From positions 434,001 to 498,000 of the forward strand of contig NZ_JACVFC010000004.1 of assembly GCF_014529935.1 (NCBI RefSeq): a stretch of DNA of 64,000 bases, in the 5' to 3' direction. This DNA comes from Chitinophaga qingshengii. Its GTDB lineage: Bacteria; Bacteroidota; Bacteroidia; Chitinophagales; Chitinophagaceae. A model generated the notes under the pieces. The model searched no databases, was not told where the DNA came from, and saw nothing but the letters and a program-made list of their open reading frames with translations. Shown here piece after piece: positions 1 to 6,147 of this stretch (within the stretch, counting starts at the first letter, position 1; each line of letters opens with the position of its first letter). Both the position numbers and the translations under genes were made by a program.

Positions 1-19
1 TAAAAAACGACACAACAGG

Positions 20-54
20 AAGCCGGGCTACTACACCACCAGGTCCCGGTTTTT
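20..54 (+). terminator. Rho-independent terminator of an off-window gene
   Basis: AAGCCGGG (20-27) pairs with CCCGGTTT (45-52) with one G-U pair, and a run of T follows. It probably ends a plus-strand gene lying to the left of the window. Seen in sequence; the gene itself is not visible. Confidence 0.5.
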
Positions 55-97
55 CATGATAAGAGTTTTTAATGGTTGGTTTTTGATTTTTACGAAG

Positions 98-120
98 CGG
101 GGATTTTTCCCCGTTTTTTT
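98..120 (+). terminator. Rho-independent terminator
   Basis: CGGGGA (98-103) pairs with TCCCCG (108-113) across a four-base loop, followed by seven T. It is a second hairpin behind the first one, so the off-window plus-strand unit seems to have tandem terminators. The rest of 1-339 holds no convincing gene. Confidence 0.6.
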
Positions 121-203
121 ATTTTCATATTTTGAAATTTTAATATTTGTGTTTCGGCGTAGTAGTTCTTTCATTCCCGCCACGTGACTACTTTCAGATA
201 AAC

Positions 204-234
204 AAAAAAGCCCGCCGGCATAATGCCAACGGGC
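204..234 (-). terminator. Terminator of the rlmN-rluB-rluA run
   Basis: On the minus strand the arms GCCCG...GGCA and TGCC...CGGGC (210-234, two-base internal loop) form a hairpin, followed by a run of T (A-run at 204-209 on the plus strand). It lies about 105 bases downstream of the minus-strand pseudouridine synthase gene ending at 340, which fits transcript termination. Confidence 0.6.
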
Positions 235-279
235 CAGTATTAAACCAAAAAAACTTCTGTCCTATTTCATCCTTCATGG

Positions 280-337
280 TATCCGAAATTCCGGATTCCC
301 AAAATCCAGAAATTTCAAAATCCCAAAATCCCTAAAT
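280..337 (-). repeat. AT-rich intergenic phrase (GGGATTTT words)
   Basis: Read on the minus strand, this stretch right after the stop codon of the pseudouridine synthase gene repeats words such as TTTAGGGATTTT, GGGATTTTG and GGATTTTGGG. The same TTTAGGGATTTT word follows the stop codon at 36878, and related words occur at 40871-40947 and at the right end of the window. It looks like one member of a dispersed noncoding repeat family. Confidence 0.5.
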
Positions 338-339
338 GA

Positions 340-1059
340 TTACCGTTGCTTCCGCAATTGATTCACCACCGCACTGATATCCTTCGGCAGCGGCGCCTCT
401 ACGGTATAAGTCTTACCAGACGGATCTTTGAACACCAGCATGGCAGCATGCAACGCCAGGCGGGATAACAGCGGACGTTCCTCTTCAGTATGCTTACCCA
501 GCTTGAACTTTTTCTTGATGGATGATAACAACACCGGTTGCGCACTGCCATACAACTCATCTACTGCAATCGGGTGACCGAGATGTTTCATATGTACCCT
601 GATCTGGTGGGTACGGCCGGTATGGATCCGCCACTTCACCAGGCTGTACAGACCAAAAGACTCCAACACTTCATAGTCGGTGAGAGAGGCTTTGCCTTTA
701 CGGTTGGTGACCATCTTGCCTTTCTGCACAGGATGTTCCATAATGCCTTCATTCACAGAACCCTTCGGCGGATTCGGTTCTCCATGCACCAGTCCCAGAT
801 AATACTTCTCTACATCGCGGCTTTCAAACAGCTGGGAGAAATATTTATGGGCTGCTTCGTTGCGGGCAAACAGTATAATACCACTCGTGTCGCGGTCCAA
901 CCGGTGCACGGTGAAGATTTCCCCGTATGCTTTTTTCATCACCGCTATCAAAGACGTCAGCTCATTATCGTGCCGGTCCGGCAGCGTTAGCATGCCGGAC
1001 GGCTTATTCACCACCACAAAATCAGGTGTTTCCAGTAAAATATGCTCTTGTAATCGCAC
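340..1059 (-). CDS. RluA-family pseudouridine synthase
   Basis: This 239-residue protein isomerises uridine to pseudouridine in rRNA or tRNA. The family signature HRLDRDTSG is at residues 52-60 with catalytic Asp55, and the RNA-binding motif TGRTHQIRVHM is at about 147-157. There is no N-terminal S4 domain, so it is the short RluA/RluC-like form. The start is GTG, only three bases after the stop of the upstream rluB-like gene, which suggests translational coupling. It is the last gene of a minus-strand run of RNA-modification genes and is followed by a terminator at 204-234. The target base cannot be read from the sequence. Confidence 0.9.
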   Translation of the reverse strand: MRLQEHILLETPDFVVVNKPSGMLTLPDRHDNELTSLIAVMKKAYGEIFTVHRLDRDTSGIILFARNEAAHKYFSQLFESRDVEKYYLGLVHGEPNPPKGSVNEGIMEHPVQKGKMVTNRKGKASLTDYEVLESFGLYSLVKWRIHTGRTHQIRVHMKHLGHPIAVDELYGSAQPVLLSSIKKKFKLGKHTEEERPLLSRLALHAAMLVFKDPSGKTYTVEAPLPKDISAVVNQLRKQR

Positions 1060-1062
1060 CAG

Positions 1063-2622
1063 TTATTTTTTAAAATGTTTCAGCAGGATCACTTCCTTTT
1101 CGTTGAGGTAACGCCATTGGCCACGGTTCAACGTTTTTTTGGTGAGGCCGGCATACATCACGCGGTCCAGCTTTTCCACATTATAGGAGAGGTGCTCGAA
1201 AATACGGCGGACGATACGGTTTTTACCGCTATGGATCTCAATACCAATCTGCTTTTTGTCCTTGGGATCTACATAACCCAACGCATCTACGTAGGCTACG
1301 CCGTCTTCCAGGGTAAGCCCGGCAACGATTTGTTCAAAGTCGGCTTTGGTAAGCGGTTTGTCGAGTTCTACCTGGTATATCTTTTTGATATTGTGTTTGG
1401 GATGAGCCAGTGTCTGCGCCAGTTCACCATCGTTGGTGAGCAGCAACAATCCGGAAGTATTGCGGTCCAGACGGCCTACCGGATATACCCTTTCTTCACC
1501 GGTAGCATCCTTGATCAGGTCCATCACGGTTTTACGTCCTTCCGGATCTTCCGTGGTAGTGATAAACCCTTTGGGTTTGTTGAGCAGGATGTACATCAGA
1601 TTTTTGGTCAGGTTGATTTTTTTGTCCGCCAGCGTTACAGTGTCGGCGCCGGTCACTTTGGTAGCCGGCTCCAGTACTACTTTCCCGTTAACGGTTACTT
1701 TACCTTCCTTGATAAAGTCCACCGCTTTACGGCGAGAGCAGAGGCCGCAGTGGGCAATGTATTTGTTCAGCGGCATTTCGCCGGGAGCGAAGCTGCTTTC
1801 TTTGTTTTCTTTTTTATTCCTGGAAAAATCAGTGTTGCCGATGTTCTCAGCGTCTTCTTTGGGACTTTTTTTATGACGGCCAAACTCAGGGCGGCTTTTG
1901 CCTCCGGTTTTGGAAGCCATGCGTCTTTCCTGTTTATCAGTAAAACGGTCGTTGGTGCGGTCAAAGAATTTTTTACGGTTGAAGCCACTGGGTGTTTCCT
2001 TTTTAGAACCACCTTTGGAATCATTGAAATCTCCGTGGAAGGAGCTTTCATCTTTTCGGGTATAGTTATCGGCCGGTTTTTTACCGAAAGGTTTTTTATC
2101 GCCGAAGGTACGTTTGCGGAAGCCTGGTTTATCATCTCCGGTGTTTTCATCCCGGAAAGGTTTTTTATCACCGAAGGTACGTTTGCGGAAACCTGGTTTA
2201 TCATCTCCGGTGTTTTCATCCCGGAAAGGTTTTTTATCACCGAAGGTACGTTTGCGGAAACCTGGCTTATCGTCCCCGGTGTTTTCATCCCGGGAAGCGT
2301 TTTTGCGCACGGGTTGTTTACCGTTGCCGAAGCTGCGTTTGCGGGGACTGGCTTGCTCGTCTTTGTTAAAACCCTCATCGGTTTTGCCAAAGGATTTTTT
2401 ACGGATGGGCTGTTCATCGTTATCGGAAGCGCGTTTACGAACGTCATTGCCGTATATGCGTTTCCGTTGAGTGGGAGCTTCTCCTGCATTATCTTTTGCA
2501 GATGCTCTTCCGGGCCTTTCGCCATCGAAGGAGGAGCGGTTGCGGTTGCCTGCTGCCGGTTTGTCTGTGTTTCTTCCTTTAAAAGGAGCCGGGCTCTTCT
2601 TAGCAGGTTGTTTTTTCTTCAT
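1063..2622 (-). CDS. rluB: RsuA/RluB-family pseudouridine synthase with long basic N-terminal extension
   Basis: This 519-residue protein is a large-subunit rRNA pseudouridine synthase of the RsuA/RluB/E/F type. The enzyme proper is the last ~237 residues: an S4 RNA-binding domain (~283-340, starting MPLNKYIAHCGLCSRRKA) and the catalytic domain with GRLDRNTSG at 383-391 (Asp386). Residues 1-282 are rich in Lys, Arg, Asp and Gly, look disordered, and contain three copies of a 23-residue unit beginning FRDENTGDDKPGFRKR. The gene sits 60 bases after rlmN and 3 bases before the rluA-like gene, so the three are probably co-transcribed. The family is secure; the RluB assignment is by analogy, and what the tail does is unknown, perhaps RNA or ribosome binding. 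Confidence 0.88.
   Translation of the reverse strand: MKKKQPAKKSPAPFKGRNTDKPAAGNRNRSSFDGERPGRASAKDNAGEAPTQRKRIYGNDVRKRASDNDEQPIRKKSFGKTDEGFNKDEQASPRKRSFGNGKQPVRKNASRDENTGDDKPGFRKRTFGDKKPFRDENTGDDKPGFRKRTFGDKKPFRDENTGDDKPGFRKRTFGDKKPFGKKPADNYTRKDESSFHGDFNDSKGGSKKETPSGFNRKKFFDRTNDRFTDKQERRMASKTGGKSRPEFGRHKKSPKEDAENIGNTDFSRNKKENKESSFAPGEMPLNKYIAHCGLCSRRKAVDFIKEGKVTVNGKVVLEPATKVTGADTVTLADKKINLTKNLMYILLNKPKGFITTTEDPEGRKTVMDLIKDATGEERVYPVGRLDRNTSGLLLLTNDGELAQTLAHPKHNIKKIYQVELDKPLTKADFEQIVAGLTLEDGVAYVDALGYVDPKDKKQIGIEIHSGKNRIVRRIFEHLSYNVEKLDRVMYAGLTKKTLNRGQWRYLNEKEVILLKHFKK
2087..2293 (-). repeat. Three tandem 69-bp units inside the rluB-like gene
   Basis: Near-identical copies start at 2087, 2156 and 2225, an exact 69-bp spacing. 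Each encodes 23 residues (about residues 110-179 of the protein). The units differ by only a few bases, so the expansion looks recent and its copy number may vary between strains. Confidence 0.9.
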
Positions 2623-2682
2623 AAATTATTATTAAATGATGGCCATGCATGCAAGGCCCATAGATATTTTTATTTGTACTGA

Positions 2683-3726
2683 TTAACCTTTGTTGGCCAG
2701 TTGTCCGCAGGCAGCGTCGATGTCTTTACCACGGCTCCGGCGCAACCTCGCATTCACGCGGTTTTTGGCGAGATATTCCATAAAATCCTCGGCCTTTTCA
2801 GCGTCGGGTTTCTGGAAACGGGCATTGTCAATCGGGTTGTACTCGATGATATTCACCAGGTCGGCAGGCACCTGACGGTAGATTTTTATCAGTTCGTCAG
2901 CGTCCTGTTTGCTGTCATTGAAGTCCTTGAAAAGGATGTATTCAAAGGAGATTTCGTTGCCGGTGGCTTTATAGAAATGGTTCAGCGCGGCGATCAGTTC
3001 CTTCAGGTTGTTGGAATCGTTGATCGGCATGATTTCGCTGCGTTTCTTATCGTTGGCGGCATGGAGGGACAGGGCGAGGTTAAAACGCACCTGGTCATCG
3101 CCCAGCTGGCGGATCATTTTAGCCACGCCGGCGGTAGATACGGTGATACGTTTGGGAGACATGCCCAGGCCATCGGGGGAAGTGATCCGCTCAATGCTCT
3201 GCAGTACGTTTTTATAGTTAAGCAGGGGTTCGCCCATGCCCATGAATACGATGTTAGTCAGCTTCTTTCCGTTATGCTCCAGGGCCTGCTGGTTAATGAG
3301 GGCCACTTCGTCGTATATTTCGTCAAAATCGAGGTTACGCTTACGGTCCATATAACCGGTAGCGCAGAATTTGCAGCTGAGGCTGCAGCCTACCTGGGAA
3401 GATACACAGGCAGTTTGACGGGTATCCGTTGGAATCAGCACCCCTTCTACGAGGTGGTTGTCATGCAGGCGGAAACGGCTCTTGATAGTGCCGTCGTTGC
3501 TGTGTTGGGTGGCATCCACCCGTACCGCCGGCAACACAAAGTTGTCCTCCAGCTTGGTACGCAGATCTTTAGACAGGTTGGTCATCGCCTCAAAGCTGGT
3601 CGCATGACGCAGCCAAAGCCATTCATACACCTGTTTTGCACGAAAGGCCTTTTCTTCTATAGACCCGAAATATTCTTGTAATGCTGGCAGACTTAAGTGC
3701 CGGATATTTTTCTTGTCAGACTTCAT
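2683..3726 (-). CDS. rlmN: Dual-specificity RNA methyltransferase RlmN
   Basis: RlmN is a radical-SAM enzyme that methylates C2 of A2503 in 23S rRNA and of A37 in some tRNAs. The 347-residue length is typical. The radical-SAM cluster motif CSLSCKFC gives Cys114, Cys118 and Cys121. The two extra cysteines needed for the mechanism are also present: Cys107 (in TACVSSQVGC) and Cys340 near the C-terminus (DAACGQL). The SAM-binding GMGEPLLN motif is intact. The gene is first in the minus-strand run followed by the rluB-like and rluA-like genes, so three RNA-modifying enzymes appear co-expressed. A -7 box lies at 3780-3787. Confidence 0.96.
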   Translation of the reverse strand: MKSDKKNIRHLSLPALQEYFGSIEEKAFRAKQVYEWLWLRHATSFEAMTNLSKDLRTKLEDNFVLPAVRVDATQHSNDGTIKSRFRLHDNHLVEGVLIPTDTRQTACVSSQVGCSLSCKFCATGYMDRKRNLDFDEIYDEVALINQQALEHNGKKLTNIVFMGMGEPLLNYKNVLQSIERITSPDGLGMSPKRITVSTAGVAKMIRQLGDDQVRFNLALSLHAANDKKRSEIMPINDSNNLKELIAALNHFYKATGNEISFEYILFKDFNDSKQDADELIKIYRQVPADLVNIIEYNPIDNARFQKPDAEKAEDFMEYLAKNRVNARLRRSRGKDIDAACGQLANKG

Positions 3727-3779
3727 TATTGACCGTTATATGAGCAAATGGCTGCCTTACGGCAGTCGGAAAGCATCTG

Positions 3780-3787
3780 CAAAGATA
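3780..3787 (-). promoter_or_regulatory. Bacteroidota -7 box of rlmN
   Basis: The minus strand reads TATCTTTG, a match to the Bacteroidota primary-sigma -7 consensus TAnnTTTG, about 54 bases upstream of the rlmN start. No clear TTG was found at the -33 position. Confidence 0.5.
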
Positions 3788-3975
3788 GGTAAAATAGCGT
3801 TCTAACCCGCTGTTATCATCTTTTCGATTGATAATCAATTAAAAAGATATAGGCTGATGATTAAAATGTTGTGAATCAATTGTTTGTGATATATAGATCC
3901 CCATGGGACCGGCGTTCCCGCTGTCTGCCGGAAGTAAAAAAGAGTTTTATATTGCAGATAAACCAACAGATCAAC

Positions 3976-5172
3976 ATGCAAGTCGCTTACATTGTAGATG
4001 CAGTACGTACGCCGATAGGCCGCTATGGTGGCGCGCTGAGTAACGTCCGCCCGGACGATATGCTGGCCCATGTGCTGAAAGCCCTGATAGACAGGAACCC
4101 TTCCATAGATCCTGCCGCCATTGAAGACGTTATTGCCGGCGCCGCCAACCAGGCTGGCGAAGATAACCGCGACGTAGCTCGTATGGCGGCCCTGCTGGCC
4201 GGTCTGCCGGTAACGGTGGGTGGCAATACGGTGAACCGCCTCTGCGCTTCCGGTCTACAGGCGATTATGGACGCCTCCAGGGCTATCATGTGCGGCGACG
4301 GCGAAATATACCTGGCTGGTGGTACAGAAAGCATGACCCGTGCGCCCTTTGTCATGGGTAAAGCCGACGGTCCCTTCAGCCGCAAAGCAGAAATATTTGA
4401 TACCACCATCGGCTGGCGCTTCACCAATCCGCAGCTGGCGGCGCTGCATCACCCTTATTCTATGGGGGAAACTGCGGAAAACGTTGCCCGGCAATGGCAA
4501 ATCGGAAGAGAAGAACAGGACCGTTTCGCCCTCCGCAGCCAGCTACAATACGCACAGGCATTAAAAGCCGGCCGCTGGAATGATGAAATTATCCCGCTGC
4601 AGGTTACTGCCGGTAAAGAACAGGTGCTGGTATCCCAGGACGAACATCCCCGGGAAACCACCCTGGAAAAACTCGCCAGCCTGCGCCCGGCTTTTGCGAA
4701 AGACGGTTCTGTGACGGCCGGCAACTCCTCCGGTATCAACGACGGCGCGGCAGCGGTGATGGTAGTGTCGGAGAATGCACTGAAACGTTTTAACCTCCGG
4801 CCGCTGGCGATGGTGCGTTCTATGGCGGTGGCGGGAGTAGACCCGTCTATCATGGGGATAGGACCGGTACCTGCTACGCAAAAGGCTTTGCAACGGGCAG
4901 GCCTTACCATTGGTCAGCTACAGCTGGCGGAATTTAACGAAGCCTTCGCATCACAGGCGCTGGCCTGTATGCGCGACCTCGGCGTGAATCCTGATATTGT
5001 GAATGTAAACGGTGGCGCTATCGCAATCGGCCACCCCCTGGGGTGTAGCGGGGCACGTATTACCACTACCTTGCTGCATGAAATGAAACGCCGGCCGGAA
5101 GCGCGCTATGGCCTTGCTACCATGTGTGTGGGAGTAGGACAGGGGGCCGCGATGATCTTTGAAAAGTGTTAA
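3976..5172 (+). CDS. Thiolase (acetyl-CoA acyltransferase, 3-oxoadipyl-CoA thiolase-like)
   Basis: This 398-residue thiolase cleaves 3-oxoacyl-CoA to acetyl-CoA and a shortened acyl-CoA, or runs the reverse condensation. The nucleophile is Cys90 in NRLCASGLQA, with His353 in GHPLGCSGAR and the second catalytic Cys384 in TMCVGVGQG. The segments ESMTRAPFVMGKA and DTTIGWRF resemble PcaF/PaaJ beta-ketoadipyl-CoA thiolases, but no other aromatic-degradation gene is nearby, so the substrate is open. I use the ATG at 3976, which starts the conserved QVAYIVDAVRTPIG strand; an in-frame ATG at 3871 would only add unconserved residues. It is a stand-alone gene convergent with the sigma factor gene. Confidence 0.9.
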   Translation: MQVAYIVDAVRTPIGRYGGALSNVRPDDMLAHVLKALIDRNPSIDPAAIEDVIAGAANQAGEDNRDVARMAALLAGLPVTVGGNTVNRLCASGLQAIMDASRAIMCGDGEIYLAGGTESMTRAPFVMGKADGPFSRKAEIFDTTIGWRFTNPQLAALHHPYSMGETAENVARQWQIGREEQDRFALRSQLQYAQALKAGRWNDEIIPLQVTAGKEQVLVSQDEHPRETTLEKLASLRPAFAKDGSVTAGNSSGINDGAAAVMVVSENALKRFNLRPLAMVRSMAVAGVDPSIMGIGPVPATQKALQRAGLTIGQLQLAEFNEAFASQALACMRDLGVNPDIVNVNGGAIAIGHPLGCSGARITTTLLHEMKRRPEARYGLATMCVGVGQGAAMIFEKC

Positions 5173-5194
5173 GGGATAGCCTTAAAAATAACGA

Positions 5195-5219
5195 GCGGTC
5201 GGACATTACATCCGGCCGC
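5195..5219. terminator. Hairpin between convergent thiolase and sigma genes
   Basis: GCGGTCGGA (5195-5203) pairs with TCCGGCCGC (5211-5219), nine pairs with one G-U. A T-rich tail is present only in the minus-strand direction (5181-5191), so it best serves the sigma factor gene, although the G-U pair becomes a mismatch there. Confidence 0.4.
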
Positions 5220-5249
5220 CCGCTGCTGGCAAGCAAAAAAAAGGGTCGT

Positions 5250-5831
5250 TCATAGACAAATTTGCTTCTCCGTCATCATCTTCCGGAGATTGATCAGGCC
5301 ATATCTCATACGACCCAAGGCGGTATTGATACTCACTTGCGTGAGATCTGCAATTTCTTTAAAACTTAGTTCTGCATAATGTCTCAGGATGATTACTTCG
5401 CGTTGCTCTTCCGGTAACATGTCCAGCATGATCCGAACGCGATCGTGGCTCTGGCGGGTCATGATCTTATCTTCCACGCAGCTGTCGCTGAAGCCCAGTA
5501 CATCGAAAATATCTTTATCGTCGCCGGTTTTGATCATCGGCGTCCGCTTGATCTTTCTAAAGTGGTCTACACACAGGTTGTGAGCAATACGCATCGCCCA
5601 GGGTAAAAATTTCCCCTTCTCGGTATAGCGTTCAGCGCGGATCGTGTCGATGATTTTGATGAAAGTATCCTGGAAAATATCTTCCGCCAGAAAGGAATCC
5701 TTCACAAGCAACAATATGGAAGTGTACACCTTGTCTTTATGACGGTGAACCAATTCCTCCAATGCTGAAGTGTGGCCTTTCTTAAAAAGGGTAATCAACT
5801 GCTCGTCGCACAATTTGTACATTATTTGCAT
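5250..5831 (-). CDS. ECF-family RNA polymerase sigma factor
   Basis: This 193-residue sigma-70 family protein has only regions 2 and 4. Region 2 spans about 22-95 (LAEDIFQDTFIKI, then LPWAMRIAHNLCVDHFRK for -10 binding), and region 4 about 130-185 (LPEEQREVIILRHYAELSFKEIA, then a helix-turn-helix ending in GRMRYGLINLRK). It should direct RNA polymerase to a dedicated promoter set. No anti-sigma gene is adjacent: neighbours are a thiolase and uvrA. A complete promoter lies upstream at 5979-6008. Start could also be the Met at residue 4. The regulon cannot be inferred. Confidence 0.88.
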   Translation of the reverse strand: MQIMYKLCDEQLITLFKKGHTSALEELVHRHKDKVYTSILLLVKDSFLAEDIFQDTFIKIIDTIRAERYTEKGKFLPWAMRIAHNLCVDHFRKIKRTPMIKTGDDKDIFDVLGFSDSCVEDKIMTRQSHDRVRIMLDMLPEEQREVIILRHYAELSFKEIADLTQVSINTALGRMRYGLINLRKMMTEKQICL

Positions 5832-5961
5832 AAACTTCTACAACTAGAACGGGTTAGTAAATAAATACAGATTTTACAGCCTGTTGGTTGTTTAATTAGC
5901 GTAAAGTTTAGGCGATAATGAGCAGTTTTAAGCGTTAAAGATTTTGTTACAATTCCAAGGT

Positions 5962-5977
5962 ATAGAAAACGTTCTAT
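5962..5977. promoter_or_regulatory. Candidate operator at the sigma gene start site
   Basis: ATAGAA (5962-5967) and TTCTAT (5972-5977) form a perfect six-base inverted repeat with a four-base centre. It lies just downstream of the -7 box at 5979-5986 on the minus strand, where transcription would begin. The position suggests a regulator site, but no regulator can be named. Confidence 0.3.
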
Positions 5978-5978
5978 G

Positions 5979-6008
5979 CAAATATAAAAGAATACTTCAA
6001 TAAAACAA
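5979..6008 (-). promoter_or_regulatory. Promoter of the ECF sigma gene
   Basis: On the minus strand TTG (6006-6008), a 19-base spacer and TATATTTG (5979-5986) match the Bacteroidota promoter pattern TTG-N19-21-TAnnTTTG. It would give a leader of about 140 bases. The rest of the 316-base gap 5832-6147 is AT-rich and holds only this site and the uvrA -7 box. Confidence 0.6.
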
Positions 6009-6132
6009 ATATTAAAAATAGCTTTTCAGCCCTTGGAGATTAGCTTTTAGCCATTTTGGGGTTTGTTGTTCCGGTTAATTTTCTGTGAATGAATTCACTC
6101 GTCATTTACTATTCAACTAACATCTTTTCCCT

Positions 6133-6140
6133 TAAATTTG
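6133..6140 (+). promoter_or_regulatory. -7 box of uvrA
   Basis: TAAATTTG fits TAnnTTTG and ends only seven bases before the uvrA ATG. If used, the transcript would start at or next to the start codon. No TTG at -33 was found. Confidence 0.45.
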
Positions 6141-6147
6141 TTCTGTC

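Noticed and set aside
147..335. A 62-codon plus-strand open frame
   Set aside because: It runs through a minus-strand terminator and an AT-rich repeat, and its C-terminal residues only reflect the repeated AATCC/AAATCCC words; no start signal or family likeness.
1075..2682. A 535-codon open frame antisense to the rluB-like gene
   Set aside because: The minus-strand frame has S4 and pseudouridine synthase motifs; the antisense frame is open because of the low-complexity codon pattern.
3871..3975. N-terminal extension of the thiolase
   Set aside because: The conserved thiolase start begins at the ATG at 3976; the upstream residues look like translated intergenic DNA.
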